DNA of 64,000 bases from Cephalopachus bancanus (GCA_027257055.1 JAPVLO010000003.1:12093501-12157500); one strand, 5' to 3'. Shown: positions 1 to 11,129, counted from the first letter of the stretch. Made by a program: numbers and translations. Notes: generated from the sequence alone by a model not told the origin.

Positions 1-333
1 GGAGAATGTTGGGGATATTAGCTGGAGAATCAAGGAACTAGAGTTATCATCCTGCGTTCAATAACCCATGAATAACCCATGAGACTTGGACACCATGTGT
101 TGAGAAAAAGTCCTGGAAAATTTGTTGAATCCTAACTGTTTCTGGAAAATGTGTGAAGAGTTCCTCTGTTTTCTGAAACGAGGTGGTATCTGGAATGCCA
201 TGACAGGACAAGTAAAAATCAGGAGATTAGCCTGTAGTTGGTCCATTGGGTAATGTTCCTGATTACTATTTGAAGCTCACTTCTGCATAAAGGCTACTGT
301 GACTACTTCATGGAGAAGTTGTCACTGCTTTAT

Positions 334-335
<2 letters not shown>

Positions 336-365
<30 letters not shown>
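336..365. repeat. (CA)n microsatellite
   Basis: About 15 uninterrupted CA units. The run abuts the left end of the mariner remnant that follows, so it may have grown into the left terminal repeat of that element. Confidence 0.95.
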
Positions 366-367
<2 letters not shown>

Positions 368-940
368 CTCCAAAAAGCCCAAAATTGTTTTTTGGAGGAT
401 GGACCCCATGTAGTACAGGCTTCTCCCACTAGGTAAGTGTTCTGGGAACCCATCAGCATCAGTGTACCAGCTAGCATTGTTGTGAGAGGCCGCATTCGGC
501 TTCAGTGAATTTTTTTTTTTGGATTTTTTTTTCAGTGCATTTGCCCATTTGATGGTGAGTGATTTATACGAACAACTTGCCCATGCTGTGCTGAGTGTTC
601 AGCAGTTTTTGACCAAAAATGGCATGACCCCATGCCCCACCTTCCCTATTCACCAGATCTCACCCCAGGGGACTTTTGCTTGTTTGTTTGTTTCCTGGGA
701 TGAAAAAAGTCCTCAAAGGGAAATATTTTGCCCGTGTGGAAGAGGTGAAACAAAAAATGGCAGAAGCACTAAAAGGCAAAATTAAGGAGTTCAAAAACTG
801 TTTTGAGCAATGGAGGAAATGTCTCAATAGGTGTATTACATCAAATGGAGAGTACTTTGAAGGTGACTGGAGTTTAAACATGTTAGAATAGATACACAAT
901 TTTTTAATAAATAAATTCTGGTTTTTTTGTGTCCTCCTCA
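364..940 (+). mobile_element. Internally deleted mariner element, copy 1
   Basis: A Tc1/mariner remnant. Positions 676-891 encode a degraded end of a mariner transposase: KMKK-like 'MKKVLKGKYFARVEEVKQK' followed by 'NCFEQWRKCLNRCI' and 'NGEYFEGDW', which I recognise as the C-terminal part of mariner transposases. The right end (about 905-940) reads AATAAATTCTGG then a T run and TCCTCCTCA before TA. A weaker mirror of this, CTCCAAAAAGCCCAAAATTG, lies at about 367-388 beside the CA repeat. The stretch 395-520 matches the minus-strand copy at 57.3-57.4 kb nearly base for base (for example GTAGTACAGGCTTC and CAGTGTACCAGCTA). The N-terminal DNA-binding half and the first catalytic aspartates are absent, so it cannot make transposase. 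Confidence 0.8.
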
Positions 941-2079
941 TATATTTAACTTATGGAGCATATATTCTTCACTTTCTGCTTTGTTCAATTATAATTTGTA
1001 TCTAATTTTAAAAGTAGTACATATTCAGTATTGCAAAAGAATGAAACATAGTGGAAAGTAATAAATATAGAAATAAACAAAAAGGAAATTTTTCCTACTT
1101 TCACAAACCAGAAACAATCGTTACTGACATTTTGGAAGATTTTTCTTCGCGTACATTTTTAATGCAATTTTTATATAATTGATTGAGCTTATAAAACTGT
1201 CACAAGCAACAAGAATGCACCTACAAAGAAAAGCTCAATGTAACAATAAAATAAGTCAATAGCATATCTTTAAAAATGTATACAAATATGGAAATCAGGA
1301 TAACAATTGAGTTTGATCTGATAAAAATCAATAAAAACAATAGTATTTGTCTTCTTTTTTTGAGCAGAAATCAAGATTTATTTAGCATTTGTTATCTCAG
1401 TGCTAGAAACAGCCTTGTGATATAGATAACGTAGTTACCATTTTCAAGGTGAGGCTTAGTGACATTAAGGGACTATGGAGGTCAAATAGCCCCCAGGCCT
1501 GGGATCCAAACCCAGGTTTGGTGGCTTCAAAGTCTGCTCTCTTATAACCTACTTGGCATTTTTTTTCCTTCTGGAGTTAAAAAAAAAAAACCCACAGAGA
1601 CACAGTTAAAGCTATCAAGTTCTATTAAGTTTTATTTTCAAGTTCTATAACATATTCTACCAATGGACGTTTGTTATACCTGTGACTACCTGTCATCTTT
1701 TGACTACCTCTTGTCTGGGACACCTCCCTGATTTCTGGTGTAGTGGTCAGAACTCGAATTCCCACAGTCTTTCATAGTTAAGTCTCACCATGTGTTCTAG
1801 GCTTCATCAGTTGCATGTGTCTAAGCAGGGCAAAAATTAAAGTGAGCATTTTGAAGAAATGAGATCTTCTCAGACACCCCATGTGCTGACATGGATGGTG
1901 GCAGAGATGTAAGGATTTCATAGGTGTCAATGGCTGAGTGTTTGGGGTAGAGGTGGCATCAGGGATAGTGGTAGTGGAGACTGCATTCAACCTGAGTTCT
2001 TGGCATCTCCTGTTTGGCATTGGGAGCCATGATTGTCATTACTCTCTTCTCAATATCTTTTCCATTGTGTTTGTATATA
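941..2079. other. Unassigned AT-rich intergenic DNA
   Basis: No gene seen. 1385-1530 has MIR-like wording on the minus strand (a 'GTTACCATTTTCAAGGTGAGG' style start of the conserved core). A 12-base A run lies at 1569-1580. The rest was not recognised. Confidence 0.5.
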
Positions 2080-2490
2080 GTCCCTCTAGATAGCTCATTT
2101 TATATTATTTTTAGCAACCTTATGAAGATGCATTCACATGCTATACAATTCATCCATTTTAAGTGTGCAATTCCATTCTTTAGCATATTAATGGAGTTGT
2201 GCATATATCACTACAGTAGATTTTAGAACATTTGTACTAGCCCCCAAAAGAAACCCTGCACCCCACCTTCCAGCTTCCCAACCACCGTTTCCTCCAACTC
2301 TAGGCTACTAATAATCGGCTTCCTGTCTATTTGCCTATACCGAACATCTTATACTATCATACGTAATGTGGTCCTTTGTGTCTGGCTTCTTTCACTCAGC
2401 ATGAGGCTTTCAAGGCTCATCAATGTTGTAGCATGAATCATTACTTCATTTCTTTTTGTTGTTGAGTAACAAACCATTGTGCTGTGTTTT
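2080..2490 (-). mobile_element. Ancient L1M LINE 3'-region fragment
   Basis: The text 'CATTTTAAGTGTGCAATTCC', 'TTGTGCATATATCACTAC', 'CCCAAAAGAAACCCTGCACCC', 'GTGGTCCTTTGTGTCTGGCT' and 'TTTCACTCAGCATGAGGCTT' follows, in order, the reverse complement of the 3' region of old mammalian L1 elements as I remember it. The copy has many substitutions, consistent with an insertion older than primates. It has no coding capacity. Confidence 0.7.
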
Positions 2491-4059
2491 TGAACACTGT
2501 TCCTGGAAGCACAGTCTCAAGTCTGTTTCTCTGGCCTTCCCAAGGATTCCCTGATATCCCTTCTCATATATTTTCATAAATTCATTTTCTGCTTAAATTA
2601 GAGTGAATTGTATTGTTTGCAACTAAGAACACCTACTCACATGTATGGATATACTGAAATGGTAATTTTACGAAGTTACTTAACCAAGCCAACCATCAAC
2701 TAGATCATCCCCAAATAGCCATGTAAACTCTGATGTTCTATGAGTACATACACTTGAAACGATCAACAATTATCCAGACACCAAAGATTACATGAAATGG
2801 CAGCTGACCTCAGGAAGTACTCTGACAGTGGACTTGCTTAAGATTGAATATTGGTTAGGAATAAGAGCTCTCCTTCCCAATTTGCTAATTCCTTGGGGCA
2901 AGCCCTCTCTCCTTGGGGAGCCTCATGCTCTACTCACTCCCTGGGAGTCACCCAGCTCTTCTACCTGGAGCCAGGCCTCATTTCCAAACCCCAGCCTTGT
3001 ATCTTCAACTCCTCACTGTTCTGTCCTTGGTGTCTCTTGTCCTTATGTGAAATCCCACTTGACCAGGGTAGGACTCTTCACCTTTCCTTCCAACCTGTTT
3101 CCTCTTAGATCTTCCTCATTTTCCTCAGTGACGCCAGCCTTCTGTAGGCTAAGGAATGAAACGTCGCAATCAGCTCTGCCTCTTCCATCTTCTCTAGTTT
3201 CTTGCTCTTCATGTCCCCAAATGGTCAAGTCCTCCCTTTTCTCCTGTGTGAGAAGTTTTTTACATTCTTTCTTCTTTATTCCCACATAACTCACTGTTCT
3301 ATCCAGACCTCCATAAACTTTCTCAGATGTATTGAAGATTTTTCAAATGGGAGTCTGCATCTAGTTTCTCCCCTTCTAATGCAGTAAGCAGCCTCCAAAT
3401 TTGGGACCATGCACTCTATCAGTAACAAATCTGAATGTATCCTCCCATTAAACATATATAATGTATTTCACATATTAGTAAATATACTATTAAAACACAT
3501 TATTTGTGTGCATTTGCAAAACACACAAACGTAACTTTTAAAGGAATGAGCTTTAGAAAATATCAGTCGATGTTAGAACGTTTTTCTTTTCATACCACAG
3601 TGTCTTGCCCAAGGGTTGCCGTGCCCATTGCTCTCATTGGTTCTGTGTGCTGAAATAGAGCAATCTTCACATTGCAGATCCTGCCAGGTTGGTTTCCTAC
3701 TCAAACCTTCCAAGATTCCCAGGTAGAATACAACCCTAATACCTTCCCCAGAAAGTGGAATCTGAGCCCCTTCTTTGTTTTTTTCTCAAGACAACTCTGC
3801 TCAGGGTGGTAGGTTGCTTTCTCTGAATGAGCCCAGTCCATTGTAGTCTCCAGGGCTTCATTCCTCTGCCTGTTTTTTTTTTCCTTCTCCTTGCTGGGAA
3901 ACCATCCCCAGCTGTATCCTCCCTCCCACTCCTAAGCTGAAGTCAGGACATGGAGTTTCACTCCCCAGAACACAAAACCCCACAGAACATTGTGCCAAAT
4001 GCCTAATGAGTTTTAATTTTTAAAACTCGTATATTTACTCATTGGGAAGTTCAGTATTC
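2491..4059. other. Unassigned intergenic DNA, pyrimidine-rich in the middle
   Basis: 2870-3300 is rich in C and T, which keeps two overlapping plus-strand frames open (165 codons at 2792-3289 and 85 codons at 2851-3108). The predicted peptides are serine, proline and leucine rich and low in complexity, with no domain I recognise, so I do not call a gene. Phrases around 2930-3120 and 3660-3740 faintly recall L2. Confidence 0.5.
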
Positions 4060-4270
4060 AAGTGACTTTTGACATGCAGATTACATTCACATTCTCAGGC
4101 TATAAGTTGATGAGGCAGTATGTATCATTACCCTCTTTTCCAAAGGGAAAACCGAATTTCACAGAAGTTGAAGGACTTGCTCAAAGTTACACCACTGTAA
4201 TGAGGTCAAGTTAGATCTGGTTTCCAGGTTTGACTGACTCCAGAGCTCATGCTTTTCCCACCATCCATCA
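4060..4270 (-). mobile_element. MIR SINE
   Basis: The reversed MIR core is readable: 'CCAAAGGGAAAACCGAATTT', 'GAAGGACTTGCTCAAAGTTA' and 'GACTCCAGAGCTCATGC' correspond to the usual rise through the core to the 5' box of MIR read on the opposite strand. Confidence 0.75.
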
Positions 4271-5159
4271 CTCCTCTAGTGGAATTATAAGAAGAAAAAA
4301 AAGACAATTCAACTTAGTCCATGCCCTGGAAGCTCTCCCCAACCCTTCGGTAGTCACCATTTGGAGTCCCTTTTCCCTCAAATCCAAGTTTCTCAAACAG
4401 GGATAAGACATCACACCTACCCACTTCACAAGGCTGCTGGCAGGATTAAAGAGCTAATGTTTGCAAAATACTTTGAGCTTCAAGAAAAGGCAGGCGCCAA
4501 AGAACTACAAAGGGTTATTAAGAAGGTAGACTTTAAATCCCCTTAACAAGCTCCCTCCCCTGGGAGCTAATCTGGTGTGGATCTTCCTCTTCCCTCCTAA
4601 ATCCCTGGATAGTTGTTCACCTATGTGTCTTGAGGGTGACAGTGACACTTCTTGTCTTGCTTCCTCTACTTCCAGGACTTTCAGCCCTTCGGAATCCTAG
4701 CCACAGATTTTAATATGGCCTATAAAATCCTTATAATATTTAGAATCCCAGTGTGATCAGGGCCCTTTAAGAGCATCTAGTCCAACTTCTAATTGAATTG
4801 ATGGGGACAAAGGTCTAGGAGGAATAGGCAAAATCAGTGGCAAGGTGGGCACAGAGGCCATGAGCCTTTTACTCAACATCCACATATTCAGGAGCAAGGC
4901 TGGAAAGACTCATAAAACCTGTCCCTCACTTCTTCCCCAAGGTCAATTTCATCAGTGTGTGAACTAGCACTGGGACTAGGAAGACAGGAACCCCAAACAC
5001 ATCCAACCAGTCCCAATCCAGGACCAGATTCCCACATGGGGGAAAGCAGCTTGGTAAACAAAAAGAACACAGAATTGGACTCATACCCTTGGGTTCAACC
5101 CCCAGCTCCAATCCTTTGCAACTCTGTGATCTTTGCCTGGATTTGATCCATGGGCTCTA
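4271..5159. other. Unassigned intergenic DNA with MIR scraps
   Basis: 4720-4870 and 5066-5150 have short MIR-like phrases ('CTTGGGTTCAACCCCCAGCT'). Nothing else was recognised. Confidence 0.45.
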
Positions 5160-5480
5160 GTTTGATGACTCCTATTCTAAAGCACAAATCTGAGCATGTC
5201 ACTTCCATACTTAATGCTACTTCCTGCAGGCCCAGATCCTTGTCAGTATGGAGGTCGTCTGCCTCATCTTTTGATATGGGCATTTCTGTCACTTGCTGAT
5301 CATTCTGCACATGCCACGCTTCCCTCATTCCTGCTTCTTGTCTTGTCTCATGCTGTTCATTTTACAACCAGAACACTGTCCCTCCTCTTCTGATTGGCTT
5401 GGAGGAGTCTTTTATTCAACTCGAAGTCTAAAGGTTTCCTTGTCCCTTCATCCTGGTTAAGATTTCCCTTATCTATAAGT
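5160..5480 (+). mobile_element. L2 LINE 3'-end fragment
   Basis: 'AAATCTGAGCATGTCACTTCC', then 'CATTCTGCACATGCCACGCT', then a CT-rich stretch, is the usual order in the 3' untranslated portion of L2 (lines about patients of 'bivalent' CT-rich, promoterless sequence). No coding frame remains. Confidence 0.6.
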
Positions 5481-5539
5481 TAATTCCACAAACATGTGTT
5501 GTGACCCCACTAGTGCCAGAGACAGGACAGGATCCAGAG

Positions 5540-5790
5540 AAGCAGGAATGAGGGGACATGGCTGCCTTCCCATTACAGACATGTACTCAGAGATCTGCAG
5601 AAATGTGATAATCAAAGAGAGGACAGAATGCTGGGGGAATCAGGAGAGGGACTGGGTATAGGGTGAACATCAAGGAAACTTCCTGAAAGAGGCAAATGCC
5701 AGACTGGATTTGGAAGGGCACTTAGGAATGCGCCAGGAGCAGTAATTCAGGCAAGGCTGGTAATATGTATGCGAACGAAAGGATTTTTGA
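5540..5790. repeat. Ancient mammal-wide repeat, family not named
   Basis: 'AACTTCCTGAAAGAGGCAAA', 'GGATTTGGAAGGGC' and 'GCAGTAATTCAGGCAAGG' match an old repeat whose style recurs at 8.1, 20.6, 43.6 and 47.8 kb in this window. I recognise the pattern but cannot assign the family name with confidence. Confidence 0.45.
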
Positions 5791-5910
5791 AAGGGCTTTA
5801 AGTTTACATGATTCTGTCACTACACTGTTTGTCTCCCCTATTAATCGGTGAACATCTCCAGGACAACAATTCTTCCTTGTTAATTCATGGAAAGTTAGCA
5901 TAGCTTAGGC

Positions 5911-6240
5911 CAGGGACTGCCAAACTGTGCCTGTAGGACAAATCTAGCCTAATGCCTACTTTTGTGTAGACTGTGAGGTTGGAATGGTTTTATATTTTTT
6001 AATGGCTTGGAAAAAAATCAACAGAAGAATAACACTTCGAGAAACATACAATTTTATAAAATTAAATTTCAGCATCCATCAATATAATTTTATTGGAACA
6101 CAGGCATGCACATTTATGTTATTATCAATGGCTGCTTTTGAGCTCGAATGCAAAATTGAGTAGCTATAACAGACAATTTGTCTCAGGAAGCCTAAATATT
6201 TACTATCTAGGCCTTTACAGAAAAAGTTTGTCAGTCCCTG
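5911..6240 (+). mobile_element. Complete non-autonomous hAT-Charlie element
   Basis: Terminal inverted repeats are clear: CAGGGACTGCCAAAC at the left, and a right end that reads CAGGGACTGACAAACTTT on the opposite strand. The element is flanked by an 8-bp duplication, GCTTAGGC before and GCTTAGGT after, with one mismatch, which is the expected target size for hAT transposons. Internal text ('ATTTTATTGGAACACAGGCA', 'ATTTACTATCTAGGCC', 'TTTACAGAAAAAG') matches the Charlie group as I remember it. About 330 bp, no transposase. Confidence 0.9.
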
Positions 6241-6465
6241 GCTTAGGTTGTGGATTCTGACTGTCTAGGATCAAATGCTGAACACTGTTCCTCCTACCTA
6301 TGTGACACTGAGCAAAACACTTAACCTCTCTGTGTCACTGCTTCCTATCTGAGGATTACAAATAGGGTGGTGATGAAAGCTGAGTTAACATGTTATTAAA
6401 TATGAAATGTTTAGAATAGTACTTTGCATGTAGCAAGCACTCAATAAATGTTTATGACTATTACA
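6241..6465 (+). mobile_element. MIR SINE, nearly full length
   Basis: The MIR order is preserved: 'GTGACACTGAGCAAAACACT', 'TTAACCTCTCTGTGTCACTG', then 'AGCAAGCACTCAATAAATGT'. It starts directly after the hAT element, so the hAT probably inserted at or near its 5' end. Confidence 0.85.
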
Positions 6466-7589
6466 GTCAATTGAGGCTACAGAACCCAGCGGCAGGTATG
6501 GCACATTTTATGACTCAAAGGGTGTTTGTTGAAGGAATGAGTGAGCGAGTAGGTGGACAGAGGTGTGTTTTAAAGACCCTCACCTGACTCAGTGTAGCTT
6601 TTCTAAAGGGAAGGGAAGGGAACCCAGTCGCACGATGCCTGTTCCATTTGCCTTTTCTCTTGCCAGCAGCCCCAGAGCATCTGCTAGCAATCTGGGCCTT
6701 GTGGCATTTTTCTCCTTGTGCTGTTCATTTTAAAATGAATTTTCAGGCTGTGAATGATGGAAGGAAAAGCAGAGGATGGGGGAGGGACTCTGTAAAGCAC
6801 AGACACTGGGGAGCTACCATTGCAGAGTTTAGGCACAGGAGATCACGTTTCCAGAGAGTAGGGGGCTCTCAACATAAACAATTCATCTAAGAAAGAGAAC
6901 AGAAATAGTAGGTTCTCACAGCACCTCTTGAATCCCTTAGGGAAATAGTCCTCTTTAGCATTCACAACTTGTTCCAGCGTTCCGGGAGGCAACCCATGGA
7001 ACAGAAGGGCAGCATCACTGGTGAGTCGGGTAAATACTTTTGTGGCTGCGAGTCTCCCTTGTGGTTTGTCCCTGGTAAGGCATTTGTCCTTTAAAAGCCA
7101 GCCCAGCATACGCCAAGCCCCTCCGGTGAAGCTCTGAACTCATTCTTCAGGGGATGTTTTATCTATAAATTGCCTGGGACCTCAGTGATTCTGAGCCAAG
7201 CCAAGTCCCAGGTCATTACAGACCCTGCTTCTTACTGGCTCAAGTTTCCACATTCAACCCTGACATTAGTTTGGGAGCTCCTCAAAGGACAGTCTGTGGA
7301 TTCATATTTGCCATATCCACATATCCCCCAAAGTTAGCACAGACTCAAAGAGGAGATACCACCAACCATGTGTTCAGTTGGAGAGGGGGGGGAAACAAAA
7401 ACAAAAAAACACATGGCAGCGAAAGAATTCTCTTCAGTGTATTGAACCCCGGAGGCTCTGCCCTAGCGGAGGAGAAACATTGCAGCCTGTGGGCCAACGG
7501 GTGATCATACTTCCACCTTCATTCCTTGTTTTCAGATTGGAAAGGGTGCAGCGTGTGACTCTTATTCACTCACCTTCCAGTACATCGAG
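6466..7589. other. Unassigned, mostly unique DNA
   Basis: No repeat recognised. 6600-7140 is close to balanced in base content. 7380-7510 contains several CpGs ('CCCCGGAGG', 'CTAGCGGAGG', 'CAACGGGTG'), which decays slowly only in young or constrained sequence. No convincing coding frame was found. Confidence 0.45.
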
Positions 7590-7810
7590 AACTGGAATCT
7601 CGCTTCAATAGTAATTACCATGATTATAATTCCCCGTGGAACTTGTAGGGTGAGCTCCAAAAACAATTCCTCAAGCTTGTCAAACCACTGCGTTGATTTG
7701 CTTATGAAAGGCAGTTCTAATCAAAAGGGGTAATTACAATATTAAGTGCCAAGCCTTGGTGCGCAAACTCTTGAGTCATAAGATATTAAGCTTAATTGAA
7801 CTCCACTGAA
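7590..7810. promoter_or_regulatory. Candidate conserved non-coding element with homeodomain-type sites
   Basis: A unique AT-rich stretch with a cluster of TAATTA/TAATT cores: 'AGTAATTACCATGATTATAA' near 7610-7630, 'GGGGTAATTACAATATTAAG' near 7728-7746 and 'GCTTAATTGAAC' near 7790. TAATTA is the core bound by many homeodomain factors. The call rests only on motif density and absence of repeats, so it is a lead and not evidence of enhancer activity. Confidence 0.3.
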
Positions 7811-8089
7811 GGAGGCATGCAGCATCATGCACTCAGCTTTCTGAGATGAGGCAAGCCCAGGCTGGAAACGTCACTCCAGGAAAGTGGACAAATTACCTGA
7901 TCTATTAGCCACTCCACGATTGTAGTGTTATACAAGCCAGTGCACCTGCTGTAGGAAGCTGGGTTTTTTTTTTTTTTTTTAGTTTAAATGCTTTTGATAT
8001 TACTGAGTGAGCTCCTACTCTGCCTTATACAACTCTCAGTCTTTTTTGGCAGTAACCACCCTGAGGTCTGGCCCTGGACCTGAAACTGT

Positions 8090-8460
8090 TTATTTACTCA
8101 CTCTCTCATGTAAGTATGTATTCATTTAATATATATTGAGATTATCAGTATGCCAGGTGCTGTGCTGGGCATTGTAGAGGCTGAGAAAAATAAATAAAAT
8201 ATACACTACATCTTTAAGAAACTCACTGTTGGTTTGGGAAGTTGGGGTCACAAACAGGTGTAATTAACCCTCAGTGTGAAAGTTCTGTTATGAAAAAATG
8301 TTCAGAAGGAATCGACAAAGGAGTGTTCCAGTCACCTTACAGAAGTCGGATAAGGCTCTGAAGGGAAGCACCACCTGCCTGATTCTAGAAAGATGAGTAA
8401 GCATGAAAAGCTGTGGGGTGTCCCAGGCAGAGACCAACATGCACAAAGGTGTGACCAAGT
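8090..8460. repeat. Ancient mammal-wide repeat, family not named
   Basis: Starts with 'TATGCCAGGTGCTGTGCTGG' and runs through 'GAAACTCACTGTTGG' to 'GTCCCAGGCAGAGACC' and 'GCACAAAGGTGTGACC'. This order (shared size-of-event phrases, then 'gain and loss' text) recurs in the other copies listed for this family in the window. Confidence 0.5.
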
Positions 8461-9103
8461 AAAAGAACTCTACATATTTCAGGAAGCTATGAAGACTCTA
8501 CTGTTATCTTTGAATTATATACACATATACACGAGCAGGTAAACTGAGGATGGGAAGAGGCCCAGGAGAGGGAGGCAGGAGGAAGTCATAGGATGAGCTT
8601 TGCTCGCCATATTAGGACCACCCCAAGCCCTTCTCTTCACAAAGAGGGTCAGAATCCAAGTAGAGTATTTTGAGGAATCTACACAAAAATATGGAGGCAA
8701 TCAAGCACACTCCGTTCACTCAGATCCTGACACACACCACACACGTAGTTACAGCCGCTTCTCCCCACAAAGCCACAGGTGCTCCCGCTGGGTGTGGCTG
8801 CAACCAAATGGATACATACCATTTTACACACACAGAAAATGACCCAGGTGCCCTCAGGGACACACCCTCATCTTATAACACAAGTCTGATCTGGGGTTCA
8901 TTAACCATAAAGGAAGTTTTCCCATAAAATGAGCAGAGTGATCAATCATGCTAGCTGATGGACTGCCTCCCAATGAATGTGCCATGCTGTTTATAAGCAC
9001 ATGCTTTCATTAGCAATTGAATCATCCTTTCATTTGACTGAGGTACTCAGAAGAGAGAGGCACCCACTTGAATCCATTTAGTTCAGGACTTTTGGGGGTT
9101 TTA
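8461..9103. other. Unassigned intergenic DNA
   Basis: Includes a CA-rich patch at 8700-8850 ('CACACACCACACACG', 'TTTTACACACACAG'). No gene or further repeat was recognised. Confidence 0.45.
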
Positions 9104-9437
9104 GTTTTGTTTTGTTTTGTTTTGTTTTGTTTTGTTTTGTTTTGTTTGAGTCGGAGTCTCATTCCGTCGCCCAGACTGGAGTGCAGTGGCTGCTCACAGC
9201 CACTGCAGCCTCGATCTGCTGGGCTCTGGTGATCCTTCCACCTCAGCCTTCCAAGTAGCTGGAACTACAGGTGTGCACTACCACGCCCGGCTATTTTTTT
9301 TTTTTTTTTTTGGATTTATTGTAGAGATGAGGTCTCGCCAAGTTGCCCAGGCGGGTCTCAAACCCCGGGGCTCAGGCAATCCACTCACCTCAGCCTCCCA
9401 AAGGAGCGGGATTACAGGCTGAGCCACCGAGCCTGGC
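9104..9437 (-). mobile_element. Alu, lineage-specific subfamily, full length
   Basis: Reading the opposite strand gives a dimeric Alu with the variants 'GGCTCAGCCTGTAATCCC', 'GAGACCTCATCTCTACAATAA' style centre and a 3' tail grown into (CAAAA)n, seen here as the (GTTTT)n run at 9104-9148. An unusually long T run at about 9293-9312 marks the central A-rich linker. Confidence 0.93.
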
Positions 9438-9544
9438 TTGTTTTATTTTTTAAGAATAGGAAAACAAAGATTTCAAGAGAAGGAGAAGTAAAAAAAAAAT
9501 CCATAACATCCTCTTGATCATCTGTGCTCTTAATTTTTTTCAGC

Positions 9545-9665
9545 TAATTTTCAGAGCAATACTTGTGGTGGCAAAATTACTATTTTCACTTTAAAGGTAA
9601 AGACACAGAGGCTCAGGGAGGTTAAATGACTAACCAACATCACCCAGTTTGTAGATCAAAAACTG
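9545..9665 (-). mobile_element. MIR SINE fragment
   Basis: 'AAAGACACAGAGGCTCAGGG', 'AGGTTAAATGACTAACC' and 'CACCCAGTTTGTAG' are the reversed MIR core. Confidence 0.7.
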
Positions 9666-10365
9666 GATCTGGCAATAAAAAGCTGCCTTTTCTTCTGAGA
9701 TAGGAATAGAGGAGGACAATTACATTATTCTTTAGCATTTGCTAAATACATCATTAAGTAGTTCATCAAATTAAACTTTATTTATGTTCATCAAGTAAAT
9801 CAACCATGGGCCCATAGCAACTCAAGACCAGTGTGCTATTGCCACAAAAACCCTAATGGGACATGTTTGGACCAACGAATAGGCCTGACACTGGCCTGGA
9901 CCTTATACTGTTCAATGTGTCATCTGATACATGATGACCTTTAGAAATGAGACCTGTTTTGGAGCCTCTGCTGACAATGTTCTGGGGCTAATGAGGCAAA
10001 GTTTGTGAGCCTGATCTTCTAGTCCATTTAGCGTCACCATAATACATCTTCTTGATCTTCTGTGCCTGCAATAGGAAGGCTGGAGAGAGGTACGCTGCTG
10101 TGCTCAAGTCCATTCATCCAGTGACCACAGTCTCAGAACACAGCACGGGCCTTATGGGCTAAGAGAGATGAGTCATCCAGCCAGTCCTCAAGGCTCTGGA
10201 ATGCTAAGTAAAGCTTGCTATTTCTCTATTCCTTTGGCATTAAGAACACTTTTGGAGGTCTTTTTGATTTGTTCAAGTTGGAAGGTAAGAGGTTTTTGTT
10301 AGTTTATTTTTTAAAATTTTGAATAAGTAAATAATTGCTCAGACTGTTTTTTTCACTTGAGACTC
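9666..10365. other. Unassigned unique DNA
   Basis: No gene or repeat was recognised between the MIR and the next Alu. Confidence 0.4.
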
Positions 10366-10662
10366 TTTTTTTTTTTTTTTGAGTCAGTGTTTCACTCTGA
10401 AGCCCAGGCTGGCGTACAGTTGCACAATCCTGGCTCACCACAGCCTCAGCCTCCTGGACTCAGGCAATCCTTCCACTTCAGCCTCCCAAGTAGACAGGAT
10501 TACAGTTGTGTGCCACCACACCTGGATAGATTTTTTTTTTTTTTGCAGAAATGAGGTCTCACTATGTTGCCTAGCTGATTTCAAACTGCCGGGCTCAAGC
10601 AATCCTCCTGTTTTGGCCTCCCAAAGTGCTGGGATTTCAAGCATGAACCACCACGCTCGGCC
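10366..10662 (-). mobile_element. Older Alu (AluJ-like), full length
   Basis: A T run at 10366-10380 starts the reversed element, and it ends with 'CACGCTCGGCC'. 'GAGACTCT' before and 'AAGACTCT' after are a probable target duplication. The wording is closer to the ancestral AluJ type than to the lineage-specific copies nearby. Confidence 0.9.
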
Positions 10663-11129
10663 CAAGACTCTCCTTTTGTTACTGAATGCATAGCAACATT
10701 AATTACTGGTGCTTTGCTCTATTTCCTAATGTCATGAGCCATGCTAATCTCTGTCTTTATTTAGAAATCTTCTATTCCTATGCAATGCTAAAAAAAAACA
10801 CCTTGAGATTTCTTTTGATTTCTCTCCATTTCAATTTTAAGTGGGTAGGAATAGAAGCAGAATATGTTCTTGCTACTCCTGGCTCAACAGCTTAAAGCCT
10901 GACTAATATAATTCCATCCCAGGAATAAACCAGTGCTGTTGAACTTTTCCTTGGGAGGTTGTGACAGTAGCTTGGAGGTTTGGTTAGAAGGTTACACAGG
11001 GTCATATCATTCAGACCTTTCTGACAGCAGATTTCCTGGGAGGCTGGACTCTGGCTGGCTTGTCATCTCCAGGTTTTGATAGAGAATGTGGAAAGAGGAG
11101 TGGGAGGTTAGTCAAATGACAATGCCTCT
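10663..11129. other. Unassigned DNA
   Basis: An A8 run at 10791 and otherwise ordinary sequence. Nothing was recognised. Confidence 0.4.

Noticed and set aside
2792..3289. 165-codon plus-strand open frame
   Set aside because: Low-complexity Ser/Pro/Leu text from a pyrimidine-rich stretch, with a second frame open over the same bases. No domain was recognised.
7963..7980. T18 run as the tail of a processed pseudogene
   Set aside because: The sequence downstream matches no gene I know and no duplication was found.
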